From Candidatus Heimdallarchaeota archaeon (lineage in GTDB: Archaea; Asgardarchaeota; Heimdallarchaeia; Heimdallarchaeales; Kariarchaeaceae), in NCBI GenBank assembly GCA_030149205.1, contig JASBSB010000005.1:18523-82522 (forward strand): 64,000 nucleotides of DNA, in the 5' to 3' direction. Shown here in pieces: positions 38,267-47,893 of the stretch. Numbering within the stretch: position 1 is the stretch's first letter; each line of letters starts with the position of its first letter. Made by a program: the position numbers and the translations under genes. Under the pieces are notes generated by a model. That model searched no databases and was not told the origin of the DNA. It saw only the letters and a list, made by a program, of their open reading frames with translations.

Positions 38267-41091
38267 AAACATTAAAAATCAACAGCTTACGCCTGAAGTC
38301 AATTCGATGCTATAATGATGATATTCTAAAATTTGATTCCGGTAAAAATATTATTACCGGGGCTAATGGGTCAGGAAAATCAACCATCATTAACTCAATT
38401 GGTCTGGCTCTATTTGGTCAAAACTATCTCACAAACTTTGATTTGAACTATAATGATTTTATTACAAATGGAAAAGATAAAGGTAGAATTATCTTAGATT
38501 TTTCTACAGATAAGGGGAATTTTCAATCAGAATTTTTGATTCAAAGAAAAGGGAGTAACAAATGGGTACTTTATGAAATATTAGAGGACGAAAAGAGAAA
38601 GGAAGTCACAAAGTTGGTCTCAGAGACCAAAAACTATGTCCTAAACCTTTTTGACGGAATGCTTGATGCAACTACCTTTAAAAATGCAATATGCAGCCCA
38701 CAAGGACAAATATCCAAGATAATGGATGCAACAGATTCTGAAAGGGCTGGAGAGATCTACAAAGTATTAAATGTTGAAAAATATAAAGACGTTGCAAACC
38801 TAACTAGAAAGTTGCTTAGGTTAATTGATGAAAAACAAGAGAAGACAACCAGTTATTTAGAAGGATTAGGGGATGTCGATGCAGGTGTTTCACAATTTGA
38901 AAACAAACTAAAAGAAGAAGAGAAGAGTCTTAAGAGTTTAACAATAAACTTACAGGAGAATTTGAAAAATCATGAAGGATTGGCAACCAATCTTATAGCT
39001 ATACAATCAAAAATAACAAAGAAAAATGAGTTATCTACTCAAATTCGCAGTATTCAAGAGCAAATAGAAGACTCAAAAAAGGTAAAAACACAGGCTCAAA
39101 AATCCTTAAAAGATAAATTTGCAGGTCTTAATCAAACGAACTTGAATGAAATTGAGGTCAAACGAGATATTACCAAATTGAACTCTGAAAAGAAGATTAT
39201 TGATGCAGAATTAATTAATGTAATCGAGAAGGAGAAAGAATTCAAATTACTTACAGAAAACTCCAAGAGGTTAGAATCAAGGTTTAATGAGCTTAAGACT
39301 GATCAAAGAAGCGTTACAACAAAGTTAAATAAGTTGAAATCTGATATTTCCTCTCTTATTGATAGTAAAGATGTAACATTAGAAAACTTGCAAAATTTCA
39401 CTAAGGCTGAGTCTGATTTTTTGAATACTAAGATAAAAGAAGAAAAAGAGTATATTCAAAGCATTCAAAGCAAAAGCGAATCAAAAACAAAGAAACTGAC
39501 TCAAAAGGAAGGATTAGAGAATAAAATTGCTAAATCAGAAAATGAATTTAAGAGAGAATTCGATTTAGATCCATCAAACACAGATACAGAAATTCAAAAC
39601 AAAGAAAAATTGCTTAAAGAAATCGACAAAAAAACAGAGGAAGTCAATTTATCATTAGAGGAGATATCAATTAAAAGAGGGGAGCTGAATAATAAGATAA
39701 AACAAACAAATGATGTTCTTAAACTACTAAAACACACTCATGAAACAGAAAAGACATGTCCAACCTGTAGACAAAGCTTACAGGGTGTTGACCTTAAGTC
39801 ATTGACGAATATCCACCAAAAAGAGTTAGAAAGTGCAAATAAAGCAATTAAAGATATACTAACAAGTGAGAACAAACTGAAATTGGAATATAGAAAATTA
39901 GAGGAACAACAAAAGAAAATTTCAAAGGAACATCTGAAACTACAGAATTTCGCAAAGATATTCATGGAACTGAGAGAAGATAACACTCGGATCACTGAAC
40001 TTACCGAATCTATCTCAATTATAGATGATGAACTATCTAAACTAAATAACGAGCATCAAAGCATTCAAACACTATTAGAAGACTCTATGAGGAAGGTTGA
40101 TCTGGCTAAAGGCTATTCAAAGGATCTGCAGAATTCACTAAAAGAAGACAATAAGTTAACAAAAGATCTAAAAATGATTGAGGAAGAGCTTTCTGAAAAT
40201 TCTAAAAAAATTGCTCAAATTGATTTTAATAGACTTCAAAAAGAAAAAGCTCAACTTGAAACAAAACAAGAAAAGTTAACTTCTAGTATTGACAAACTTC
40301 AGGAACTATTGCCATTATTTGTCAGAATACAAACTCTTACAGCGTCTATAGACTCCAATCAGGCAATCATTCTCAACAAAAGAATGAATTTAGATGAGAT
40401 CTTAAAGGAACTCCCTTCAGATTCTGAGATTGAAAAACTAATTTTAGAGGAAAGGGAACTTGACAACACAATCAGTGGATTAAAAGAGAGAATAAAAATA
40501 TTGAGCAATGAGATTTTACCTGAGTTAAAGGCTAACTTGAACTCTTATCTAGAACTAAGAAAGGATAGGGATGATAAAGAAAGTCTTAGACAAAGATACA
40601 TTCTTGCTCAAAAGGAATTTTCAGAGGTTTACAGGATAATGGACATTCTTCCTGAAAAGATAGTTTCAGCAGCTCTTGCGAGGGTATCAAACAATGCAAC
40701 AAAAATTATCCAGAAACTTATGCCTGAAAAAGGCTTCAATCAAATTCAATTAAGCCCCAACGGTCAATTGATAGTGGTTAGACAAGGTGAAGAAATCAGG
40801 TACAATCAAATCTCAGGAGGTGAGAAAACAGCCCTCGCGATTGCCCTTCGAGCAGCACTCAGTCAGAGTGTAGTTCAGGTCAATTTTATGATACTCGATG
40901 AACCTACCCAACATTTGGATAAAAACCGGGTTGAAGAACTTATTGAAATAATGGACAAAGGAGATTTGCTGGGGAATAAAAACGGACAACTAATCCTTGT
41001 GACTCATGTTGATGAGTTCACAAGAATAGCTGATCAAAGCATAAAAATTGAGGTCGCAAACAGTGGCAAAAGAACCTTTGTGACCTCATGA
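38263..41091 (+). CDS. rad50: DNA double-strand-break repair ATPase Rad50
   Basis: 942 residues. SMC-like ATPase partner of Mre11. The N-terminal Walker A is GANGSGKST; two long coiled-coil arms flank a zinc hook CPTC (C499 and C502). The C-terminal lobe has the signature ISGGEKTALAIALRAAL and Walker B FMILDEPTQHLD followed by the D-loop. Length and layout are normal. Its 3' end overlaps the convergent metG stop by six bases. Confidence 0.97.
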   Translation: MKTLKINSLRLKSIRCYNDDILKFDSGKNIITGANGSGKSTIINSIGLALFGQNYLTNFDLNYNDFITNGKDKGRIILDFSTDKGNFQSEFLIQRKGSNKWVLYEILEDEKRKEVTKLVSETKNYVLNLFDGMLDATTFKNAICSPQGQISKIMDATDSERAGEIYKVLNVEKYKDVANLTRKLLRLIDEKQEKTTSYLEGLGDVDAGVSQFENKLKEEEKSLKSLTINLQENLKNHEGLATNLIAIQSKITKKNELSTQIRSIQEQIEDSKKVKTQAQKSLKDKFAGLNQTNLNEIEVKRDITKLNSEKKIIDAELINVIEKEKEFKLLTENSKRLESRFNELKTDQRSVTTKLNKLKSDISSLIDSKDVTLENLQNFTKAESDFLNTKIKEEKEYIQSIQSKSESKTKKLTQKEGLENKIAKSENEFKREFDLDPSNTDTEIQNKEKLLKEIDKKTEEVNLSLEEISIKRGELNNKIKQTNDVLKLLKHTHETEKTCPTCRQSLQGVDLKSLTNIHQKELESANKAIKDILTSENKLKLEYRKLEEQQKKISKEHLKLQNFAKIFMELREDNTRITELTESISIIDDELSKLNNEHQSIQTLLEDSMRKVDLAKGYSKDLQNSLKEDNKLTKDLKMIEEELSENSKKIAQIDFNRLQKEKAQLETKQEKLTSSIDKLQELLPLFVRIQTLTASIDSNQAIILNKRMNLDEILKELPSDSEIEKLILEERELDNTISGLKERIKILSNEILPELKANLNSYLELRKDRDDKESLRQRYILAQKEFSEVYRIMDILPEKIVSAALARVSNNATKIIQKLMPEKGFNQIQLSPNGQLIVVRQGEEIRYNQISGGEKTALAIALRAALSQSVVQVNFMILDEPTQHLDKNRVEELIEIMDKGDLLGNKNGQLILVTHVDEFTRIADQSIKIEVANSGKRTFVTS

Positions 41092-43164
41092 AGCTCTAAA
41101 TCCACCAGCAAAATCTCTATCAGGGCTTAGTAATGAGACACCCTTCTCATCCTCAACAGCAAGAACCATTCCCTCAGATTTAATTCCTCCAAGTTTTCGA
41201 GGTTTTAAATTGTCAACAATCATTACAGTCCTGTTTTTCAGGTCTTCTGGATTGTAATATTTTGCAATTCCTGCAACTATTGTTCGGTCTTTTCTCTCAC
41301 CATCATCAACAGTTAGTACAAGCAATTTATCTGACTTGGGATGTTTCACGCAGTCTAAGACTTTTGCAGATTTGATCTTGACCTTATCAAAATCCTCTAT
41401 TGTTATGAATTTGGATTCTTTAGTAGGTTTTTTAGACTTCTTGGGTTTTTCGGGTTGTTTGGACTCTTCATCACTGACTACGACAGCTCCAAATTCTATC
41501 TCGTACTTCTTAACCTCTTTATCAGTAATTTTTTTGAAGAGGTGCCCTTGAAATTTCACAGTATTCCCTCGAATAGCTGTTCTGTCAATAATTCTCTCCC
41601 ATTTATCATCAGTAATTGGATGTGCAATTCCAAGTGATAAATAGATTTTTTCAGCTGAAGAAGGGATAAAGGGATGACTTAGCAGAGCAATAGATCTGAG
41701 GACATGAGCTAGATTAGATAAAATTTCACCTGCTCGCTTTTTGTCTGTCTTAATTACTTCCCATGGTTTTGTTTCTGTGAAGTATTTATTGACTCGAGCA
41801 ACAAAGGTCTTAAGTGCTTTTAATGGTTTTTGGAACTCCACCTGTTCAAACGTCTCTTCATACTCTTTGACAGTATGCTCAAGGTCTTGCCACAGCTCCT
41901 CATCCTCTTTTTTATATGAATCAACAGTTGGAACTTTTCCATCAAAATTCCGTTCAATGAAGGTTACTGTTCTGTTGACTAAATTCCCAAACTGATTATT
42001 CAAATCATTGTTTACTGCATCCTGAAAAAGTTTCCAGTTAAATTCTGTATTCTGTCTCTCAGGAGCAATCAATAGAAGATAATACCTCCAATAATCTGCA
42101 GGGTAAAGCTCGAGTGCCTGATCTATGAACACACCTCGTTTTTGCGATGTAGAAAATTTCCCACCTGGATAGGTTAACCATTGAAACCCCTTTACAAAAG
42201 TTGGGAGAATATATCCATCATCAGCCCCTATTATTGTACTTGGAAAAGTCACAGTATGGAATGGAACATTATCAATTCCCATAAATTCATAGTACCTTGT
42301 TTTAGGATTTTTCCAATATTCTAACCATAGGTTTTCATCGCCCTCTAACTTTGCCCATTTTTTCGTCATGGAGATATAACCAATTGGAGCATCAAACCAG
42401 ACATAGAAAACCAAATCTTCATAGCCTTGAAGGGGTACAGGGATACCCCACTTTAGGTTTCTTGTAATTGATCTGGGTCTTAAGCCTTCTCTAAGCCATT
42501 TTTGTGCTATTGAGAGAGTTGTAAGTGGCCATTGTTCCTGCTTGTTTACCCACTCCTCAACCTTTGGTTGAATTTTTGGTAAATCTATGTAGAGATGTTT
42601 TGTCTGTTTGATCACAAGATTGTTTGAATCTGAAATAACACTCTTCGGGTTTATTAGTTGGGTAGGATTAAGGAGTGTTGAACAATCTTCACATTGATCA
42701 CCCCGTGCTCTTTCATACCCACAATGAGGACAGGTTCCAATGACATATCTATCAGGTAAGAATCTGTCATCATCAACACTAAAGAGTTGTTCGTCCTCTT
42801 TTTCAAAAATATACCCATTTTCATAGAGTTTCAAAAACAATGATTGAGTGATCTCATGATTTTCAATATCGGAAGTTCTCCCAAAGTAATCAAAAGAGAG
42901 GTTGAAATCCTCATAATTCTTCTTCTGAACCTTATACATCTTTGTACAATAATCCTCTACAGACAGGCCAGCCTCTAATGCTGCTATCTCCGCTGGTGTT
43001 CCATGATCATCTGTTCCACAGATGGCAACAACATCCCTTCCTCTAAGCCTGAGGTATCTTGCAAATACATCTGCAGGAAGGAGAGAACCAATTAAATTTC
43101 CAATGTGTTTGACTCCATTAATGTATGGTAATGCACTGGTTACGATATATTTTTCATTAGACAT
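41086..43164 (-). CDS. metG: Methionyl-tRNA synthetase with C-terminal tRNA-binding domain
   Basis: 692 residues. Class I synthetase with the HIGH-like KHIGN, a zinc-knuckle region (CPHCGYERARGDQCEDC) and the KMSKS-like KFSTS in GGKFSTSQKRGVF. The last 110 residues, after a Lys/Pro-rich linker, form the EMAP-II/Trbp111 OB domain (TIEDFDKVKIKSAKVLDC). ATG 43164 is preceded by AAGGTGA. The fused tRNA-binding domain is common in bacteria and some archaea. Confidence 0.96.
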   Translation of the reverse strand: MSNEKYIVTSALPYINGVKHIGNLIGSLLPADVFARYLRLRGRDVVAICGTDDHGTPAEIAALEAGLSVEDYCTKMYKVQKKNYEDFNLSFDYFGRTSDIENHEITQSLFLKLYENGYIFEKEDEQLFSVDDDRFLPDRYVIGTCPHCGYERARGDQCEDCSTLLNPTQLINPKSVISDSNNLVIKQTKHLYIDLPKIQPKVEEWVNKQEQWPLTTLSIAQKWLREGLRPRSITRNLKWGIPVPLQGYEDLVFYVWFDAPIGYISMTKKWAKLEGDENLWLEYWKNPKTRYYEFMGIDNVPFHTVTFPSTIIGADDGYILPTFVKGFQWLTYPGGKFSTSQKRGVFIDQALELYPADYWRYYLLLIAPERQNTEFNWKLFQDAVNNDLNNQFGNLVNRTVTFIERNFDGKVPTVDSYKKEDEELWQDLEHTVKEYEETFEQVEFQKPLKALKTFVARVNKYFTETKPWEVIKTDKKRAGEILSNLAHVLRSIALLSHPFIPSSAEKIYLSLGIAHPITDDKWERIIDRTAIRGNTVKFQGHLFKKITDKEVKKYEIEFGAVVVSDEESKQPEKPKKSKKPTKESKFITIEDFDKVKIKSAKVLDCVKHPKSDKLLVLTVDDGERKDRTIVAGIAKYYNPEDLKNRTVMIVDNLKPRKLGGIKSEGMVLAVEDEKGVSLLSPDRDFAGGFRAS

Positions 43165-43490
43165 GCGAAATCACCTTTGATAAGTTCAGTACCCACTTAT
43201 TTATTAAATATAGAATTTTATAAAAGACGGGATGTGGTGTTACACTTACGAGGTTTAAGCTAACAAGAAGATTTTGTTCGGAAATCCATTTCGCAATACC
43301 CCATGTAATTTACCACAATTTCAATTCAACAGGGTTTACAAAAAGGTTTCTCTACAACAATGCTCAATATCCTTAAATGGTGTATAATTGTGGAAAAATT
43401 ATAGAAAATACCTCTTTCCTACAAAAATTCACTTCGTTTTCTATTTATGGAAGTCAAAGAACTTATATAGCTAAATTACTTCTTCACGAC
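43165..43490 (+). promoter_or_regulatory. Intergenic region with TATA box for the S9 peptidase
   Basis: A 326-base gap between divergent metG and the peptidase gene. CTTATATA at 43462-43469 is centred 24-25 bases before ATG 43491, the distance expected for a leaderless transcript. The frame of the peptidase is open to ATG 43377, but that part does not look like family sequence. Nothing else is recognisable. Confidence 0.5.
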
Positions 43491-45332
43491 ATGCAATCCA
43501 TTGATTTAGCTCCAATCAAAGAGAAGGGTCATTTTGTACTTGAAGAGTTGGCATCTATGCCATCGTTTTATATGCCTACTTTAAACCATAAAGAGGATAA
43601 ACTTGCATTCTATTGGGACAAAACTGGAAGGATCGAACTTTTTGTTATGGATCTTAATACAAAAGAGATCAAACAAGTATCCCATGGTGAGGTACCTAAG
43701 GCATTAAGGGCAGGTTTTATCTGGTCTAGAGATGATTCTACTGTATTATTTGCTCTGGATAATCAGGGTGACGAAAAACATAACATCCATGAGATAGACG
43801 TTGAGACAGGTGAAGTTAGAATCCTTACAAACACACCTGAGCATCAAGAATATATTGTAGATTCATCACCAGATGGAAACTGGTACACACTTGTGAGCAC
43901 TAGAAACGGTCAGTTAAATCTCTTTAAGCTTTATAAGGATGGAAAGGTTGAGCAGCTTACAGCACATGAGAATCCTGCATTTGGTGGTTCAATTTCACCA
44001 GATGGTAAACTTATAACATATTCAAGCAATGAGGAACAAAACTTAAAAAATTCAGATATTTATCTAGCTAAAAGTGATGGTTCATCTGCTGAGAGACTTC
44101 TGCAAATCAAGGTCGGAAGCAGTGAATCTTTTGCAGACTGGGCAAAGAACAGTAAAATGTTTGCCTTCACTAGTGATGCAAATGGTGTGAGTCAACCTGG
44201 GATATATGACATTGAGAAAGGAGAATACAGGTTATTTGGAGATCAGAAACATGATGAGTATGCTGCCAAATTAACCAAGGATGGTAAATCCCTGATTGTA
44301 TTAGAAAATGTGGATGGGTCTGTCTCTCCAGCTGTCTATAATATAGAAACTGGTGAAAAACGCTCACTCGATTTCCCCAAAGGTATTGCTGCTGGAAGTG
44401 AGCTTCGAGGAGACCGATATCTATATTTAACAGTTACCACACCAACTTCTCCCTCTCAGTTGGTTGAATATGATCTACAGAATGATACAACCACCGTTAT
44501 TCTTGAAACTGACACAGGAAATGTAGATTCAAGTTTCTTCGTTGATGGTGAGCATATTTGGTATAAGAGTTTAGATGGAACTGACATTCCTGCGATTGTC
44601 TACAAGCCCAATGATTATGACAAGAGTCTCAAATACCCAGCAATTGTTCTGCCACATGGTGGACCAACAGGGCAATATTTCCTGAATTTCTCGATGATGG
44701 CACAATATTTAGCAGATCTCGGATATGTCGTACTTCTTCCAAATGTCAGAGGAAGCACAGGATACGGTGTGGAATTTAGAGACGCATGCTTAAAAGCATG
44801 GGGAGATAAAGATCATGAGGATTGGGTTGCAGGCAGACAATGGCTTGTTGATGAACTAAATGTTGATCCAAACCGTATTGTGGTATTTGGAGGATCGTAT
44901 GGAGGGTATGCAACCCTGGTCTGTATGACAAAATCCCCTGAACTCTGGGCAGCAGGATGTGCCTGGGTTCCTGTTTCACACCTGAAGAATATGTATGAGC
45001 AATCCCAACCCCATTTTCAGTATTTCTTAAGAGAACAAATGGGAGACCCGGTGAAAGATGCTGATCTTTGGGAGGCTCATTCACCTCTAAACTTTGTCGA
45101 AAACATCACAAAACCATTGCTTCTTGTTCATGGAAAAAATGACCCAAGATGTCCAGTTGATGAATCACGAAATGTTGTAAAGAGATTAAAAGAGCTGGGA
45201 AGAGTTGAAGGTCAGGACTTTGAGTATGTTGAATATCAAGACGAGGGTCATGGGGCAATGAGTGACATTCAATCTAGAATTCGCTCCATTAAGCTATTCC
45301 AAGATTATTTCTACCGAAAGTTAGTAAATTAA
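43491..45332 (+). CDS. S9-family prolyl oligopeptidase (acylaminoacyl-peptidase-like)
   Basis: 613 residues. The N-terminal half is a beta-propeller with repeats such as DSSPDGNWYTLVS and SISPDGKLITYSS. The C-terminal alpha/beta hydrolase half has the nucleophile in GGSYGGYA (S469), the acid in HGKNDPRCP (D551) and the histidine in DEGHGAM (H587). No signal peptide, so it is cytoplasmic. It cleaves short peptides, probably after acylated or hydrophobic residues. A TATA box places the leaderless start at ATG 43491. Confidence 0.93.
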   Translation: MQSIDLAPIKEKGHFVLEELASMPSFYMPTLNHKEDKLAFYWDKTGRIELFVMDLNTKEIKQVSHGEVPKALRAGFIWSRDDSTVLFALDNQGDEKHNIHEIDVETGEVRILTNTPEHQEYIVDSSPDGNWYTLVSTRNGQLNLFKLYKDGKVEQLTAHENPAFGGSISPDGKLITYSSNEEQNLKNSDIYLAKSDGSSAERLLQIKVGSSESFADWAKNSKMFAFTSDANGVSQPGIYDIEKGEYRLFGDQKHDEYAAKLTKDGKSLIVLENVDGSVSPAVYNIETGEKRSLDFPKGIAAGSELRGDRYLYLTVTTPTSPSQLVEYDLQNDTTTVILETDTGNVDSSFFVDGEHIWYKSLDGTDIPAIVYKPNDYDKSLKYPAIVLPHGGPTGQYFLNFSMMAQYLADLGYVVLLPNVRGSTGYGVEFRDACLKAWGDKDHEDWVAGRQWLVDELNVDPNRIVVFGGSYGGYATLVCMTKSPELWAAGCAWVPVSHLKNMYEQSQPHFQYFLREQMGDPVKDADLWEAHSPLNFVENITKPLLLVHGKNDPRCPVDESRNVVKRLKELGRVEGQDFEYVEYQDEGHGAMSDIQSRIRSIKLFQDYFYRKLVN

Positions 45333-45410
45333 ATTCAATTTTATCTAGGAATTTTTGAGAATTAAACTCTAAAAGAGTAACATTCTAATTATAGCGTTCA
45401 AAGAAGAGGT

Positions 45411-46343
45411 ATGAACCATAAATTTCGCGTACTACCCTCAGTGATACTTACTTTGTTGCTTCTATTGATTGTATTAATTGCTCTTCCTCAAAATAATATA
45501 ATTAACGCTCTCTCATCATCAATATTAGTGATTATATGGCTTCAAACCATTTTAATTTTTGGAATTCCTGACAGGAATTTAGAATTTTCACCATTACTCA
45601 AATTACTTGTTATAACATTAATACCTTATGGAATCTTATTAGGTATTCAGAGCACTTCAATAAGTGATTTTCCTGTTTTTCTTATCTGGTATCTCCTCCC
45701 TCAGTTTCTCTTTTTATCTCCACAGATTATTAAAGATAAATTTAGCAAATCACAAATTCTCTCAATCCAAATACTTGCTGTGGGTTTACTCTGGATTGGA
45801 TTCGATAATCGGTACACAAAGGTACTCTTTAATGGTCTCTCCAATATGGATTATGCATTAAATGCATTCTGGCTTGCAGCAATAATTCTATCCTCAATAT
45901 CTGTGAGAACCCCGGAAAATAAAAATGATTTTATCTTGAAACCAACTTTCTATGGTTTTAAAATTGGAAACATAACTTCATTAGTTGCCTCTGTAATAGT
46001 TCTTCCATTTGGGCTTTTAACAGGGTTCTTAGTATGGAATCCAGTCTCCTTTGATATTCGGATTATCGTTATATCATTCATAGGAATTTTCATGACTATC
46101 GCTTTACAAGAAGAATTAGTTTTCCGAGGAGTCTTACAGAATCACCTGACTCAACTTAGAAAGGATAATCCCATACAAGAGGCATTTATAATTATAGTTG
46201 TTACAATGTTATTTGCACTAACCCACTGGAATAATACCACCCCACAATTTGTTTATCTATACTTCATATCTGCATTCATCGCAGGGTTAGGGTATGCAGT
46301 TGCATATATTCTAATTATTCAAGTCTTTCCCCTGCTAAATTAA
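45411..46343 (+). CDS. CPBP-family intramembrane metalloprotease (CAAX protease-like)
   Basis: 310 residues with eight or so hydrophobic helices. The catalytic motif EExxxR is seen in QEELVFRGVLQ, and motif 2 in FALTHWN. Later family motifs expected near the C-terminus (a His-Asn containing helix) are not visible, and the protein stops soon after a final helix, so it may be shortened or divergent. Such proteases process prenylated proteins or bacteriocin-like peptides in other organisms; the substrate here is unknown. Confidence 0.8.
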   Translation: MNHKFRVLPSVILTLLLLLIVLIALPQNNIINALSSSILVIIWLQTILIFGIPDRNLEFSPLLKLLVITLIPYGILLGIQSTSISDFPVFLIWYLLPQFLFLSPQIIKDKFSKSQILSIQILAVGLLWIGFDNRYTKVLFNGLSNMDYALNAFWLAAIILSSISVRTPENKNDFILKPTFYGFKIGNITSLVASVIVLPFGLLTGFLVWNPVSFDIRIIVISFIGIFMTIALQEELVFRGVLQNHLTQLRKDNPIQEAFIIIVVTMLFALTHWNNTTPQFVYLYFISAFIAGLGYAVAYILIIQVFPLLN

Positions 46344-46360
46344 AATCCCAAGGAGACGAC

Positions 46361-46549
46361 ATGTATAAATACAAGGTGTGGTTTTATCTAAATGGAAGTG
46401 GTAAAGTAAACACATTTGTTTATGCACAATATTTTTATGAAGCACTTCCTGTTCCCCGATTTTATTGGGCTTCGGGCACTAATTTTTTGATGATAGCAAT
46501 TTCATTGCTTGTTGTATTGCTAGTAAGAAGAAAGTCATTTCATAAGTAA
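46361..46549 (+). CDS. Small single-helix membrane protein downstream of the CPBP protease
   Basis: 62 residues with AAGGAG nine bases before the ATG. A polar, aromatic N-terminal 40 residues is followed by a membrane helix (FLMIAISLLVVLLV) and a basic end RRKSFHK. It starts 18 bases after the protease gene and is likely co-transcribed. A peptide with this layout could be a substrate or partner of the protease, but nothing proves that. It is not a frameshifted continuation of the protease: neither other frame links them. Confidence 0.5.
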   Translation: MYKYKVWFYLNGSGKVNTFVYAQYFYEALPVPRFYWASGTNFLMIAISLLVVLLVRRKSFHK

Positions 46550-46631
46550 TATCCTTGGAGGGAACACAATCCTGCTCTGAATCATTATACTCATTTATAC
46601 TCCATAAGGATACTTCCATATATTAGTAACC

Positions 46632-47642
46632 TCAATGTGAAAATTTCCTTTCAACCGGATTATAATATTTGAATCTAATGGGAAACTGTGGTATCCCATC
46701 TTTGGAACCTATTTTGCTTAAGTATCCTTCAACTGTGTTAACAGGATTAACACATGCTTCAATGCCTTCAAAAATTGCAGTCCATTCTTCTTGGGTTTTC
46801 GTTCTTATTTTTTCTACGATTTTTTTCTTGGTTTCTCGATCAAACAGATATTCTCCGTTTGAATCTGGTACAATTCCTGTTAGCTCCAGGCCTTTCATCA
46901 GATTTATGAAGAATTTTGGTTCGAGTGACCCCACTGCAATAAATTTCCCATCTTTCGTCTCATAAAAATCATAAATAGACCCTCCATCTAGCAAACCTTT
47001 CCCAATCTCTGGTTGGGGTTTTCTTAAGGTTGTGTACCCTGAATATAACAAAGTTAGGGGATTCAGGCACTCAGTCATAGAAATATCAATCAGTTCACCC
47101 TCTCCCGTTCTTTCTCTTTTCACCAGAGCGGCTAAAATTCCAATGGTTGCGTGTAGGCTGCCACCAACTAAATCACCCAGTTGTGTTCCAATAGGATGTG
47201 GAATTTTGCTAAGTAGGGTTGCCACACCAGATTCAGCAACGAAGTTGATGTCATGTCCAACTTTGTTGCTCGATCTGCCAAATCCACTTATTGAGCAGTA
47301 AATTAGTTGAGGGTTTATCTCACTCAAGGACTCATAACCCAATCCTAGCTTGTCCATCACACCTGGTCGAAATTGTTCAACTATTATGTCATATTCTATT
47401 ATTAACGATTTGATTATCTTGATTGCCTCATGTGTCTTTAAATTAAGTTCTAAGGTTTCTTTGTTTCCATTTAAAATTGTCTCTATTACAGAAGTTTTAT
47501 TGATGCTCGGTTCTATCATAAATTTTTGTGCGTTTGGGTTTATGACCTGAATCACCTCTGCACCTAATTCCTCAAGCATCAATGTAGCATAAGGACCAGG
47601 TAACAATGTAGAAAAATCTAAAACTTTTATCCCTTTTAGCAT
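46632..47642 (-). CDS. Class III CoA-transferase / alpha-methylacyl-CoA racemase family protein (CaiB/BaiF)
   Basis: 336 residues. Family signs are KVLDFSTLLPGPYATLMLEELGAEVI at the start, DIIVEQFRPGVMDKLGLGYE, and SISGFG. GHDINF holds the histidine and QLGDLVGGSLHA the aspartate that in racemases form the catalytic pair (MCR H126 and D156 equivalents). That favours a 2-methylacyl-CoA racemase over a transferase. It would allow breakdown of branched acyl-CoAs. Confidence 0.9.
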   Translation of the reverse strand: MLKGIKVLDFSTLLPGPYATLMLEELGAEVIQVINPNAQKFMIEPSINKTSVIETILNGNKETLELNLKTHEAIKIIKSLIIEYDIIVEQFRPGVMDKLGLGYESLSEINPQLIYCSISGFGRSSNKVGHDINFVAESGVATLLSKIPHPIGTQLGDLVGGSLHATIGILAALVKRERTGEGELIDISMTECLNPLTLLYSGYTTLRKPQPEIGKGLLDGGSIYDFYETKDGKFIAVGSLEPKFFINLMKGLELTGIVPDSNGEYLFDRETKKKIVEKIRTKTQEEWTAIFEGIEACVNPVNTVEGYLSKIGSKDGIPQFPIRFKYYNPVERKFSH

Positions 47643-47893
47643 ATTAATATTACAAAGGGTAAGACAGACATCAATCTTTCCCTTTACAGGTCATTATTTG
47701 GGTAATATTTGAAATTTACGTGAACGATATTGTTGTTGCATAGTCGTCTTGTAGTGATCCTGTAACTGAATATTTTTTGACTATTCAAAATACATTAATT
47801 TCCTCTAAAACTTGTTAGATTATTTATTTATGCTAAAACAATTTTCCGGTAATAGCACAAATTGTTTTTATTTTTAAAAGTTAGAAAACACAT

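Noticed and set aside
43377..43490. N-terminal extension of the S9 peptidase
   Set aside because: A TATA box at 43462-43469 lies within it, and the added residues do not resemble the family.
46344..46549. Frameshift splitting the CPBP protease into two pieces
   Set aside because: Both other frames between the two have early stops and the small gene has its own strong ribosome binding site.
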